Below, one piece after another: positions 8,814 to 17,852 of a stretch of 64,000 bases of DNA (position 1 is its first letter; each line of letters begins with the position of its first letter). Below the pieces are notes generated by a model, which saw only the letters and a list, made by a program, of their open reading frames with translations, was not told the origin of the DNA and did no database searches. The position numbers and the translations under genes are program-made. This DNA comes from Bradymonas sediminis (GTDB lineage Bacteria; Myxococcota_A; Bradymonadia; Bradymonadales; Bradymonadaceae). Location: positions 2,891,804 through 2,955,803 of the forward strand of contig NZ_CP030032.1 of assembly GCF_003258315.1 (NCBI RefSeq). The letters are read 5' to 3'.

Positions 8814-9842
8814 ATGGAATTCATCGACCGATTCGCGGATCGAGTCGTCGCTGCGGCGACGGGCATCCCAAAATTATTTTATCAGGGTTTTGGGGACCCC
8901 GAGTTGATCAATCAACTGGTCGAGCAGAGCCGCCACTTCGAGGCGCCCGCCGAGATTGAGATGCATTGGACCGGCTCCAAGCGCCACCTGGACGGGTCGC
9001 ATACGCTGACGGGCTGGTTCCGCAGCCCGAGCCGAGAGTTGCCGCTGCCGCCGGAAGTGCGCACCGCGAATTTCCAGATGCTATTGCCCGCCGACGCCTT
9101 TGACGCGCCGCGCCCGGGGATGTGTGTGCACCTGGCAGGGACCGGCGACTCGACCTATGCCGCGCGGCGATTTCTGGCAAAACCGCTGCTTAAGCATGAG
9201 GACCCGGCAAAGCGCATCGGCGCGATCATTTTAGAGAACCCCTATTACGGGCATCGCCGCCCGCGCGGACAGCAGCAGACGCGCCTGCGCCGGCTGGTCG
9301 ACCAATTCTTGATGAACCTGGCGACGATCCACGAGACCCGCGCGCTGCTGCATTGGCTGCGCCAGGAGGGGTTCGAGCGCGTCGGCGTGACCGGCTATAG
9401 CATGGGTGGATTTATGGCGGGGTTTGCGGCGCAGACCATGCCCTTCGCCCTGGCCGCGATCCCCTGCGCGTCCGGCGACACCGCGGCCGCGACCCTGATC
9501 GACAGCCCGCTTCGGAAAATGGTGGATTGGAAGACGCTCGCCGACGAAGCCGGCGGCATCGAAGCCGCCGAGATGATGCTCCAGCGGATCTTCGCGGCCC
9601 TCGCGCTCAGCGAGCATAACGCGCCGGTCGCCCCCGAGGCTGCGGTGATTCTGGGCGTGACGAATGACGAGTTCATCCCGATCGAGCAGCCCCGCGCCCT
9701 CTATAATCATTGGAAGGGCTCGGAGCTGCGCTGGATGGGCGGCGGGCACACAACCGGCTGGTTGCTCCACGGCGAGGAGATCCGCCTGGCCATCGCCGAC
9801 GCCTTCGAACGCTTAGACAGCTTTTTAGCCAAGACTCAATAA
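8814..9842 (+). CDS. Alpha/beta hydrolase, ABHD18-like family
   Basis: A 342-aa alpha/beta-hydrolase without a signal peptide. The nucleophile elbow is GYSMGG with Ser196, and the flanking sequence (GFERVGVTGYSMGGFMAGF) resembles the ABHD18 (DUF2048) family. A likely acid is in NDEFIP and a likely catalytic His in GGGHTTG near the C-terminus. The natural substrate of this family is not established here. The ribosome-binding site is GAGGAGA, 5 nt before the ATG. Its last 18 bp overlap the 3' end of the convergent kce gene. Confidence 0.8.
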   Translation: MEFIDRFADRVVAAATGIPKLFYQGFGDPELINQLVEQSRHFEAPAEIEMHWTGSKRHLDGSHTLTGWFRSPSRELPLPPEVRTANFQMLLPADAFDAPRPGMCVHLAGTGDSTYAARRFLAKPLLKHEDPAKRIGAIILENPYYGHRRPRGQQQTRLRRLVDQFLMNLATIHETRALLHWLRQEGFERVGVTGYSMGGFMAGFAAQTMPFALAAIPCASGDTAAATLIDSPLRKMVDWKTLADEAGGIEAAEMMLQRIFAALALSEHNAPVAPEAAVILGVTNDEFIPIEQPRALYNHWKGSELRWMGGGHTTGWLLHGEEIRLAIADAFERLDSFLAKTQ

Positions 9843-10640
9843 CTCGCGAGCGATGGCGGGGGTCGCGATTTCGCGGCCCCGCGCGCGGGCATATTCGGCC
9901 ACCTGGGCGACCAATTCATGGCTGCCCTTGGCTAAGACGCCCTTGCTGACGAAGACGTTATCCTCGAGCCCCACGCGCACATGCCCGCCCATATCGATGG
10001 CCTTTTTGGCCAGCGCTAATTCATAGCGACCGATGCCCGCCACCGTCCAGGTGCTGCCCTCGGGGATCATACCGACCAAAAAGTCGAGATTCTCCGGGCG
10101 ACCGCCCATCCCACCCGGCACGCCGAGCACAAAGTCGAAATGCAGCGGCCCGGCGAGCAGGCCCTCTTTAACAAGGCGCAGCGCGGTGTCGACCATGCCG
10201 GTGTCGAAGATCTCGATCTCGGGGCGCACCGAATATTGATTGAGGCGCTCGGCGATCGTACGAATCAGGGGCAGAGAATTCTGAAAGACATCCTCGCCAA
10301 AGTTGACCGTCCCGGTGGTCAGCGTCGCCATATCGGGGCGCAGATCAAGCGCCTCGATGCGCTCCTCTACCGACATCCAGACCGCCCCGCCGGTCGAAAA
10401 CTGCACCAGGATATCGCTGCGCTCGCGGATCTCGGTGAGAATCTCGGCGAATGCGCCGCGCGCCTGGGTGGGCGTGCCGTCGTCCTCGCGCCCGTGCACG
10501 TGCACCATGCTCGCGCCGGCCTCGCGGCAGCGCACCGCCTCCAGCGCGATCTCCTCGGGGGTATAAGGCACGTTCGGGTTATGCTCGCGCATAGTCTCGG
10601 CGCCGTTGACCGCGGCGGTGATAATCAGTGGCTGCGTCAT
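9825..10640 (-). CDS. kce: 3-keto-5-aminohexanoate cleavage enzyme (BKACE family)
   Basis: BKACE enzymes condense a beta-keto acid with acetyl-CoA. Kce turns 3-keto-5-aminohexanoate into acetoacetate and 3-aminobutyryl-CoA in lysine fermentation. The 271-aa product has the metal-binding HVHGRE motif (His47, His49) and a late Glu (E226 in VGLEDNVF) matching the zinc ligands of the family. FSTGG and GVPGGMGG are also family-like. The start at 10640 is set by AAAGGAG upstream and by the typical MTQPLIITAAVNGA beginning. BKACE members differ in substrate, but the neighbouring kal gene supports the Kce assignment. Kal is 53 bp upstream on the same strand. Confidence 0.85.
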   Translation of the reverse strand: MTQPLIITAAVNGAETMREHNPNVPYTPEEIALEAVRCREAGASMVHVHGREDDGTPTQARGAFAEILTEIRERSDILVQFSTGGAVWMSVEERIEALDLRPDMATLTTGTVNFGEDVFQNSLPLIRTIAERLNQYSVRPEIEIFDTGMVDTALRLVKEGLLAGPLHFDFVLGVPGGMGGRPENLDFLVGMIPEGSTWTVAGIGRYELALAKKAIDMGGHVRVGLEDNVFVSKGVLAKGSHELVAQVAEYARARGREIATPAIARELLSLG

Positions 10641-10693
10641 CGCAGGTCTCCTTTGAGTCAGGAATGGAAGTTGGGGCAGATGCCGCCGTGGTC

Positions 10694-11086
10694 TCAGCCC
10701 TTGGACTGAAGCTCTTTGGGCACAATGCAGGTTCCGCTGGCGCGACACACCACCACGGGCTCGTCGAGCACGCGCGCCTGCGAGGGCTGGTCGGCGTTGC
10801 CGCTCAGCTCGATCACCCGGCGCGCCTCGAACTCCATCTTGCGGCTGGTGTTGCCGACGTGGGTGATGCGACCGACCGCCTCGATAAAGTCCCCGGCGCG
10901 AATCGGCGCCAAAAAGTCGACCGAATCATAGGCGCGAAACAGCCCCTCGTCGCCGTCCTGGCGGATCAAAAGCTCGGTGGCGACGTCGCCAAATAGCTTG
11001 AGCGCGAACGCGCCGTCCACAAGGTCACCGGCGTAATGCGCGAGCTCCATTCCCACCCGAAGGCGAATCATCACTTCTTCACTCAT
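10694..11086 (-). CDS. kal: 3-aminobutyryl-CoA ammonia-lyase
   Basis: Kal removes ammonia from 3-aminobutyryl-CoA to give crotonyl-CoA, the step after Kce. The 130-aa hot-dog-fold protein has the family features [29 protein letters not shown] and [16 protein letters not shown]. The start at 11086 follows GAGGAGATAGAG; an earlier in-frame ATG at 11113 is less likely. It forms a probable two-gene operon with kce. The other lysine-fermentation genes (kamA, kamDE, kdd) are not in the window. Confidence 0.85.
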   Translation of the reverse strand: MSEEVMIRLRVGMELAHYAGDLVDGAFALKLFGDVATELLIRQDGDEGLFRAYDSVDFLAPIRAGDFIEAVGRITHVGNTSRKMEFEARRVIELSGNADQPSQARVLDEPVVVCRASGTCIVPKELQSKG

Positions 11087-11211
11087 CTCTATCTCCTCTA
11101 TTATAATAGCCAAAAGCTCCCGCGCCTCGGGGAGCGCGCGCTGCGAACCCGCGCTTGCCCCGGCATCTTATAAAACCTGCCCTTTTAAGCAATGCGCCTT
11201 TCGCCAACAAC

Positions 11212-11245
11212 GACAAAAGGACACCCGAGGGGGTGTCCTTTTGTC
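11212..11245 (-). terminator. Intrinsic terminator of the 570-aa ASH lipoprotein gene
   Basis: A 15-bp perfect stem around the core AAAAGGACACCC with a GAGG loop, just past the stop of the minus-strand gene. The same GGACACCC core recurs after each of the three neighbouring paralogues. Confidence 0.8.
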
Positions 11246-11263
11246 CGATAGGCGCGCTATTTA

Positions 11264-12976
11264 TTAGGGAAAACCCGGGGTGATTTGGTCTACCGGAACC
11301 ACCGTATGGTCCGCGCCATTGAGAAGCCCGACCAGCCAGAATTGTCGATTCGTCAGGCGCTGATCCTGTGCGGCGTAAATCAGCCTCTCCCCGGAGAAGA
11401 CCTCAACCGTCGCGTCGGCATGACTTGCTCCATGGTCGCTATAATAGTGCACGCCAATCTTATAAAAGACTTCCTCCAGGTTGGAGTGCCTGATCGCCTC
11501 GGGTCCCGGGCTCTCATTGCTCTCGGCGACAAGGGCCGGTGACCCACTGGGGACGTTCCAATTGGGGGTTGAATTTCTGTAATAACAATCCCACCCCTCA
11601 GCGGCCGAATCCCAGCGATAGCCGTTGGGGTGAAGATAATGAAGGTCCATATCGCCGCCGACGCCTGGGCTGAGGCCGCGCCAGGTCAGTTGGATATGGA
11701 CATCAGAGGCAGGGTGCACGTTGAGCGTGATCACCGCGGGCTCGCCGCAATTGACGGCGCCCTGCGCGTTATAGACCCGCAGCGCGATCTTGTACTCACC
11801 GATGAGATCCGTGACCAGGGTCGCGCGCGCCTCCCCGGCGCCCTCGATGCGCATGGAAGAGGAGCCCGGGCTCGACAGGAGCGTCCACTCGTAGTCCAGC
11901 GCTCCATCCCCGGGCGCGCTGCTCGCGGATGCGTCTAATTGCACCGTCGCCATCACCGGCACATCAAGCACGTCGCCGGGGACGCTCGTGTCGTCGTCCA
12001 GGATGGTCGCGGTGGCGACGGCGCTCGGGCAGGCGTCGGTGATGCCGCGACCGCTGAGCTGAAGCTCCACGTCCTCTAGGGAGTCCTCGCCGGTCTCGAT
12101 CTTCAGCGCTCCCTCATACTCCCGCTCTTCGCCCGGGCGAAACGTCACCTCAAATTGCGCGACCTCGCCACCGTCGAGCGTCATTTCTTCACCGGGCGAA
12201 TCATTGAAGCGACCGCGGTCAGTGATCTCAAAAGCAGCATCGCCGTCGTCGGTGAGCGCGACGCTCGTCAACGTGAGGGTTGTTAGCGCGTTACAATTCT
12301 CAATATTGACGATCTGCCGCGCCTGTTGAGCGACCGAGGTCTGCGGAAACTCCAGCGCGTCGACCGGGCTCACCACGATGCATGGCGCGCCGAAATTCCC
12401 CTGCAAAGCAACCAAATACTCCGGCTGATGCGGGTCATTCGACACGATAATCAACTCGCCAGATTCGGGTTCACGCGTCTGCGGAGCAAACCATACGCGC
12501 AGCTCAACCTCCTGATTCGGGGCGAGCAGCTCGGGCCATTCCGTGGTGTCATTTGAAGGGTCTGGCTCGATGCCCTGAGCGATCTCCGCGTCGGTCGGCT
12601 GCGGAATCGAAATATCAAATTTGGAACCCTCCTGCTCCCGTATCCTAATATCCTCGATCCGTAGCGGCGCCTCACCAACGTTTCGCACCCGCGTCATCTT
12701 CCAGGCCCGCGCCCATCGGTCAAAATCCGGCCGGTAGTTGGGCTCGACGGCGGGGAAGGCGACCGTGTCGGCGGATTCGATCTGGGGAGAAAGAGTGATC
12801 GTGCTGACATCCTCCAGACGCTCCTCGTCCAACCAGGCGTCGGCGTTTTCCTCTGACAGGCCCTCCACCGATGCATCATCACTGCAGGCGAAAATGCCAA
12901 GAACCAGAGCGCAAAGGACGCCCCGCAAGATTAGATTTAAAGGCTGCGAATTCACTATTTTATAGGGTCGATTCAT
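11264..12976 (-). CDS. ASH/PKD-type lipoprotein, shorter paralogue
   Basis: A 570-aa predicted lipoprotein, the most diverged member of the four-gene tandem family. The signal is followed by the lipobox-like GIFAC and an acidic linker. Two ASH-like (choice-of-anchor D) beta domains lie at about 60-190 and 190-310. A PKD-like domain lies at about 315-425 (LDASASSAPGDGALDYEWTLL). The C-terminal domain has the YfaP/DUF2135-like pattern DMDLHYLHPNGYRW plus SPGPE. Compared with its three neighbours it lacks the first ASH domain (about 100 residues). Likely exposed on the envelope; function unknown. Confidence 0.82.
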   Translation of the reverse strand: MNRPYKIVNSQPLNLILRGVLCALVLGIFACSDDASVEGLSEENADAWLDEERLEDVSTITLSPQIESADTVAFPAVEPNYRPDFDRWARAWKMTRVRNVGEAPLRIEDIRIREQEGSKFDISIPQPTDAEIAQGIEPDPSNDTTEWPELLAPNQEVELRVWFAPQTREPESGELIIVSNDPHQPEYLVALQGNFGAPCIVVSPVDALEFPQTSVAQQARQIVNIENCNALTTLTLTSVALTDDGDAAFEITDRGRFNDSPGEEMTLDGGEVAQFEVTFRPGEEREYEGALKIETGEDSLEDVELQLSGRGITDACPSAVATATILDDDTSVPGDVLDVPVMATVQLDASASSAPGDGALDYEWTLLSSPGSSSMRIEGAGEARATLVTDLIGEYKIALRVYNAQGAVNCGEPAVITLNVHPASDVHIQLTWRGLSPGVGGDMDLHYLHPNGYRWDSAAEGWDCYYRNSTPNWNVPSGSPALVAESNESPGPEAIRHSNLEEVFYKIGVHYYSDHGASHADATVEVFSGERLIYAAQDQRLTNRQFWLVGLLNGADHTVVPVDQITPGFP

Positions 12977-13140
12977 ATCGCCAGTCGATAAAATTGAACG
13001 TTATTTGTCAGCGTTCGCCTTCGTCTTCGAAGACCGGCGCAGCAAACGTGCGCCCCCAAGTTATTCGCTGAAATATTTAGTCACGATGAATTCGGGAACT
13101 CCCCATGGATACTAGTTTTCCCCACAAGGCTCAAACTCAT

Positions 13141-13168
13141 AAAAAAGGACACCCTCTCGGGTGTCCTT
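13141..13168 (-). terminator. Intrinsic terminator of the first long paralogue
   Basis: The stem AAGGACACCC (13145-13154) with GGGTGTCCTT (13159-13168) has a TCTC loop. Six A's at 13141-13146 give the T tract on the minus strand. Confidence 0.85.
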
Positions 13169-13232
13169 CCTGATTCGCATACGAGCCAGCCGCCGCTATA
13201 AACAGCGACGCTCCGTGCATCGTCGCCTTAGC

Positions 13233-15236
13233 TTAGGGATAGCCAGCGGTGACGGTGTCGGCCGGCACCACCGTGTGGTTGGTCCCGCCCAGAAAACCGA
13301 CAAGCCAGAATTGGTCATTGGTCAGCAACTTATCGCGCGCCTCATAGGTCAACACACCGTTATTACGAACCTCGACGCTCGCGTAGGCGGGGCCATTTCC
13401 ATAGTCGCTATAGTGATGGACGCCGATTTTATAGGTCACGTCCTCCAGGTTATTATGGGTGATATTCTCCGGCCCGGGGCCGTAAAGGTCATCGATATCC
13501 AGGGTCGGGTTGCCGCCGGGGACGTTCCAGTCGGGCGTCTTATTATTATAATAGCAATCCCAGCCATTCGAGTTCATCGCCCAGCGGCTTCCGTTGGGGT
13601 GCATATAATGCAGGTCGAGGTCATTGTCCGCGCCACCGTTTGAGGTCCAGGTCAACTGGATATGAATATCGGAGTCGGAGTTCACCATGATGGTGACGAT
13701 CGCCGGCTCCCCGCAGCTCACGGTGTTCTGGTCGTCGTAGACCTTAAGCTCCACTTTATACTCACCGTTGATATCCATGAACATCGTCGGGCGCGGGTCG
13801 CCCGTGGGCAAGATGCGCGACGAGGATGCGGCCGGGGCCGACAGGATGGTCCACTCATAGCGCTGGACGCTCCCGTCCGGGTCGCTGCTGGCGCTGCCGT
13901 CGAATTGAATGGTCTCAAGCGGCAGCGATTGGATATCGGTGCCCGCGCGCCCACCCGGGCTGACCTTGGCGGTCGCCACGGCGGTCGGACAAGCATTATT
14001 GGTGCCCCGGCCGTTCAGCGGCAGGTTCAGCACGCCCTGGGACGCGTCGTTGCTCTTAATGCGCACCGCGCCCCGATATAATACCTCCTGAGTCGGGCTG
14101 AAGTTCACCACGAAGTTCGCGCGCGCACCCTCGTCGAGGACGAACTCGTCGTCGGGCAGACCGGCGGGTAGGCTTCCATCTTTAATCGCGTAGACCCCGC
14201 CGCCATCGTCGGTGATCTCGATATCCTGCACTTTGAGCTTCGAGCTCGGGCTGCAGTTGGTGATGGTCACGGTTTTTTGGGTGACGTTTCCGATCGAGCT
14301 CAGCGCGAAGTCAACCTCGCCAACCGGCGAGACCTCGATGCAGGGCGTGCCGCTATTTCCGAGCAAGCTGACCGAATATTCGGGACGACTCGGGTCGTCA
14401 CTCTTGAAGACAAGCTGGTCGTCTTCGGGGTTATTCGTATCCGGCGCGAACCACACACGCAGGTCGAAGCTCTCGGTCGGCGCAAGCGTCGCGGGCCACT
14501 GCTTGGTGTCGTTATCGGGGTCGGGCGCCAGGCCGTCGGCGATCTCCTGCGGGGTGGGCTGCGGGATCGAGAAGTCAAAACGCGAGTTATTGCCCTTCAC
14601 CTTGATCTCGCTGATGCTCAGCGGAGCTTCACCGGTATTCTGCACCTGGGTCATCTTCCAGGCGCCGCGCCACGGGCCGTCCCCTGAGGAGCCCGGCCCC
14701 GGCGGCGTCACGCGCGGGAAGGAGACCGTCGCCGGCGAGAAGATCTGCGGCGCCAGCCCCAACGTGGAGACAGGGATGACAAATTGCGGGTTGCTCGGGT
14801 CATTGCTCTCGATGACGATCGAGCCCGAGTCGGGGTTCTGATTGACCGGCTTATAGCGCACGCGAACGATATGCGTGACGCCGGGTTCCAGGTTAAGCTT
14901 TTGCTCGCCCCAGCCCTCGCCGTCCTTAAAAAACTCCTGGTCCCGATCGAGCGGCGGATCGCCTTCGTCTTCTTTCAACGCGATATTGGTGATGCGCAGC
15001 GTCGACTCACCGGTGTTCGAGATCATGACGTTGACGCTGGTCTCCTGGCCCAGGGCGACGGTCTCGAAGGTAATGGGGTTGGGCGTCGCCGCGACTTGGC
15101 CGATCTCTTTGCCGCCAATGCCTCCGCCACCGCCGTCGGTCCCATCGTCGTCGTCGCTGCAACCCGTGCTGAGACCCAGGCTCAGGGCGAGCAACAAGCC
15201 TATCAAGATGGTACTTCGCCGCTCTAAAAGAGCCAT
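13233..15236 (-). CDS. ASH/PKD/DUF2135-like lipoprotein, long paralogue 1
   Basis: A 667-aa lipoprotein starting MALLERRSTILIGLLLALS, with lipobox LSTGC and an acidic Asp/Gly linker. Domain order: ASH-1 (about 45-155), ASH-2 (about 160-290, with KMTQVQNTGEAPLSISEI), ASH-3 (about 290-415), PKD-like (about 420-525, QFDGSASSDPDGSVQRYEWT) and a C-terminal DUF2135/YfaP-like domain (DNDLDLHYMHPNGSRW, then YGPGPENI). ASH and PKD modules are usual in extracellular binding proteins. The start at 15236 is set by GGAGAA and by alignment with the two long paralogues; an in-frame extension to 15332 is not conserved. It has its own promoter and terminator. Confidence 0.88.
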   Translation of the reverse strand: MALLERRSTILIGLLLALSLGLSTGCSDDDDGTDGGGGGIGGKEIGQVAATPNPITFETVALGQETSVNVMISNTGESTLRITNIALKEDEGDPPLDRDQEFFKDGEGWGEQKLNLEPGVTHIVRVRYKPVNQNPDSGSIVIESNDPSNPQFVIPVSTLGLAPQIFSPATVSFPRVTPPGPGSSGDGPWRGAWKMTQVQNTGEAPLSISEIKVKGNNSRFDFSIPQPTPQEIADGLAPDPDNDTKQWPATLAPTESFDLRVWFAPDTNNPEDDQLVFKSDDPSRPEYSVSLLGNSGTPCIEVSPVGEVDFALSSIGNVTQKTVTITNCSPSSKLKVQDIEITDDGGGVYAIKDGSLPAGLPDDEFVLDEGARANFVVNFSPTQEVLYRGAVRIKSNDASQGVLNLPLNGRGTNNACPTAVATAKVSPGGRAGTDIQSLPLETIQFDGSASSDPDGSVQRYEWTILSAPAASSSRILPTGDPRPTMFMDINGEYKVELKVYDDQNTVSCGEPAIVTIMVNSDSDIHIQLTWTSNGGADNDLDLHYMHPNGSRWAMNSNGWDCYYNNKTPDWNVPGGNPTLDIDDLYGPGPENITHNNLEDVTYKIGVHHYSDYGNGPAYASVEVRNNGVLTYEARDKLLTNDQFWLVGFLGGTNHTVVPADTVTAGYP

Positions 15237-15364
15237 ACTTATTCTCCGATTCTGCAGGATGCCCTTGTCGAGCCCGTTATTTGCAATATGTTTTTGCCAA
15301 ATATCTGATTTCGCAACCAAGAAACGACCCACGCGTCGAAAAAGCAGGCGCCCTCGCGGGGCGA

Positions 15365-15393
15365 ACTATATCGAGGCGCTACTTTTGAGTCAA
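15365..15393 (-). promoter_or_regulatory. Sigma70-type promoter of long paralogue 1
   Basis: TTGACT (15388-15393), a 17-bp spacer and TATAGT (15365-15370) on the minus strand. The spacing is exactly repeated before the other two long paralogues. Confidence 0.85.
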
Positions 15394-15444
15394 CTTTGGG
15401 GCCTCGCCCTAGCAAACTGGCGCTGATCGCAGGCTTCGATAACC

Positions 15445-15476
15445 AAAAAAAGGACACCCAATGGGTGTCCTTTTTT
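15445..15476 (-). terminator. Intrinsic terminator of long paralogue 2
   Basis: An A-tract plus GGACACCC stem (from 15445) pairs with GGGTGTCC plus a T tract (to 15476) around an AAT loop, giving U-rich ends on both strands. It lies about 65 bp past the stop at 15541. Confidence 0.85.
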
Positions 15477-15540
15477 CTTTTGGAGGTGTCTAAATGTTGC
15501 TCACCCGCAGGGCGACGCAACACTCAGATCAAATGAGCCA

Positions 15541-17547
15541 TTACGGGTAGCCCGCCGTAACCTGGTCGACGGCGGCGACCGTGCGGCTTCGACCGTTCAA
15601 CAGGCCCACGAGCCAGAACTGGTCATTATGCAGCATCTTATCGCGCGCTGCGAAGGTCAGGATACCGCGGTTTCGCACCTCAATCGACGCATACGCCGGG
15701 CCGTTGCCATGGTCACTATAGTAGTGAACACCGATCTTATAGGTCACGTTCTCCAGGTTGGAGTGACTGATATTCTCCGGGCCGGGACCATTGAGGTCAT
15801 CGATATCCAGGGTCGGGTTGCCCCCGGGGACGTTCCAATTCGGCGTCTTATTGTTCCAATGACAATCCCAACCATTGGCGTTAATCGCCCAGCGGTTCCC
15901 GTTCGGGTGCAGGTAGTGCAGGTCGACGTCATTGTCGGCCACGCCGTTGGAGGTCCAGGTCAACTGGATATGAATATCGGTCTCGGAGTTCACCAGGATC
16001 GTGACGATCGCCGGCTCCCCACAGCTAACGGTGTTCTGGTCATCGTAGACCTTAAGCTCCACTTTATACTCACCGTTGATATCCATGAACATCGTCGGGC
16101 TAGAGTCGCCTGTGGGCAAGATGCGCGACGAAGATGCAGCCGGCGCCGACAGGATCGTCCACTCGTAGCGCTGAATGGCTCCGTCCGGATCGCTACTTCC
16201 AGTGCCGTCGAATTGGATGGTCTCAAGCGGCAGCGCCTGGATATTGGTGCCCGCGCGTCCACCCGGGGTGACCTTGGCGGTCGCCACGGCGGTCGGACAG
16301 GCGTTATTGGTACCACGGCCGTTAAGCGGCAGGTTCAGCGTGGACTGCGACGGGTCATTGCTCTTGATGCGGACCATGCCGGTATAAGCGGCTTCCTGGG
16401 TCGGGCTGAAGGTCACGACGAAGTTCGCGCGCCCGCCCTCATCAAGGACAAATTCCTCGGCGGGCAAACCGGCGGGCAAGCTGCCATCTTTAATCGCGAA
16501 GACGCCGCCGCCATCGTCGGTGATCTCGATATCCTGCAATTTGAGCTTCGAGCTCGGGCTGCAGTTGGTGATGGTGACCGTCTTCTGGCTGACGTTGCCG
16601 ATCGAGCTCAGCGCGAAGTCGACCTCGCCAACCGGCGACACCTCGATGCACGGCGAGCCGCTATTGCCGATCAGGTTGACCGAATATTCCGGGCTGGTGG
16701 GGTCGTCACTCTTGAAGACGAGCTCGTCGTTCTCCGGGTTATTGGTGTCCGGCGCGAACCAGACGCGAACGTCGAAGCTCTCGGTCGGCGCGAGCGAGGC
16801 GGGCCACTGCTTGGTGTCGTTGTCGGGGTCAGGCGCCAGGCCTTCGGCGATCTCCTCAGCCGTGGGCTGCGGGATCGAGAAGTCAAAGCGCGAGTTATTG
16901 CCCTTCACCTTGATCTCGCTGATGCTCAGCGGGGCTTCACCGGTATTCTGCACCTGGGTCATCTTCCAGGCACCGCGCCACGGGCCGTCCCCCGAGGAGC
17001 CCGGCCCCGGAGGCGTCACGCGCGGGAAGGAGACGGTCGCCGGCGAGAAGATTTTCGGCGCCAATCCCTGCGTCGAGACCGGGATGACATATTGCGGGTT
17101 GCTCGGGTCGTTACTCTCGATAAGGACCGCGCCGGTGTCAGGGTTCTGATTGACCGGTTTATAGCGCACGCGAACGATATGCGTGACGCCGGGTTCCAGG
17201 TTGAGGGTTTGCTCTCCCCAGCCCTCGCCGTCTTTGAAAAACTCCTGCTCCATATCGCGCGGGGGCGCGCCGACGTCCTCTTTCAACGCGATATTGCTAA
17301 TGCGCAGTGTGGACTCACCGGTATTCGAGATCATCACGTTAACGCTGGTTTCTTCGCCCAGCGCGACGGTCTCGAAGGTGATGGGGTTGGGCGTGGCCGA
17401 AACCTGGCCGAGCTTTTTGCTGCCGATGCTACCACCGCCACCGCCGTCCGAACTGGTGTCGTCGTCGCTGCAGCCCGCGGTGAAACCCAGGCTCAGGGCG
17501 AGCAATAAGCCTATCAAGATGGTACTTCGCCGCTCTAAAAGAGCCAT
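15541..17547 (-). CDS. ASH/PKD/DUF2135-like lipoprotein, long paralogue 2
   Basis: A 668-aa lipoprotein nearly collinear with its two neighbours: the MALLERRSTILIGLLLALS signal, lipobox FTAGC, three ASH-like domains, one PKD-like domain (QFDGTGSSDPDGAIQRYEWT) and a C-terminal YfaP-like domain (DNDVDLHYLHPNGNRW, GPGPENISHSNLE). Long stretches, such as ASH-2, are almost identical to paralogue 1, which indicates recent duplication or gene conversion. The start at 17547 follows CGGAGAAATAGT. Likely lipid-anchored and surface exposed; ligand unknown. Confidence 0.88.
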   Translation of the reverse strand: MALLERRSTILIGLLLALSLGFTAGCSDDDTSSDGGGGGSIGSKKLGQVSATPNPITFETVALGEETSVNVMISNTGESTLRISNIALKEDVGAPPRDMEQEFFKDGEGWGEQTLNLEPGVTHIVRVRYKPVNQNPDTGAVLIESNDPSNPQYVIPVSTQGLAPKIFSPATVSFPRVTPPGPGSSGDGPWRGAWKMTQVQNTGEAPLSISEIKVKGNNSRFDFSIPQPTAEEIAEGLAPDPDNDTKQWPASLAPTESFDVRVWFAPDTNNPENDELVFKSDDPTSPEYSVNLIGNSGSPCIEVSPVGEVDFALSSIGNVSQKTVTITNCSPSSKLKLQDIEITDDGGGVFAIKDGSLPAGLPAEEFVLDEGGRANFVVTFSPTQEAAYTGMVRIKSNDPSQSTLNLPLNGRGTNNACPTAVATAKVTPGGRAGTNIQALPLETIQFDGTGSSDPDGAIQRYEWTILSAPAASSSRILPTGDSSPTMFMDINGEYKVELKVYDDQNTVSCGEPAIVTILVNSETDIHIQLTWTSNGVADNDVDLHYLHPNGNRWAINANGWDCHWNNKTPNWNVPGGNPTLDIDDLNGPGPENISHSNLENVTYKIGVHYYSDHGNGPAYASIEVRNRGILTFAARDKMLHNDQFWLVGLLNGRSRTVAAVDQVTAGYP

Positions 17548-17675
17548 ACTATTTCTCCGTTTTTGCATGATGCCCTTGTCGAGCCTGTTATTTGCAATAT
17601 TTATTCGTCAATTATCTAATTTCGCGCTCAAGAAACGGCCCGCGCATCGAAAAGGCAGGCGCTCCCGAATTGCGA

Positions 17676-17704
17676 ACTATATCGAGAGGGCTGTTTTGAG
17701 TCAA
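17676..17704 (-). promoter_or_regulatory. Sigma70-type promoter of long paralogue 2
   Basis: TTGACT (17699-17704), a 17-bp spacer and TATAGT (17676-17681) on the minus strand, embedded in sequence conserved with the promoter of paralogue 1. Confidence 0.85.
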
Positions 17705-17760
17705 CTTTAGGGCTTTTGTCCTTATAATGTGGCCTGAGTAGAACGCTCGGGCCACACGAA

Positions 17761-17787
17761 AAAAGGACACCCAATGGGTGCCCTTTT
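17761..17787 (-). terminator. Intrinsic terminator of long paralogue 3
   Basis: AAAAGGACACCC pairs with GGGTGCCCTTTT around an AAT loop, with one A-C mismatch. It is the same terminator type as its neighbours, about 65 bp past the stop at 17853. Confidence 0.78.
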
Positions 17788-17852
17788 CTCCTTTTACGCA
17801 CTTCAACCTTCTTAAACTACCAGGGCATCGGAACACGCCGGCGCCCTGTCAC

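Larger units (their letters stand above)
15237..15540. other. Intergenic region between long paralogues 1 and 2
   Basis: Holds the promoter and ~120-nt leader of paralogue 1, then the terminator of paralogue 2. The GGAGAA-type ribosome-binding site and the TGCCCTTGTCGAGC leader segment are shared with the next spacer. No additional gene. Confidence 0.6.
17548..17852. other. Intergenic region between long paralogues 2 and 3
   Basis: Holds the promoter and ~120-nt leader of paralogue 2 and the terminator of paralogue 3. Its sequence is visibly homologous to the spacer at 15237-15540. Confidence 0.6.
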
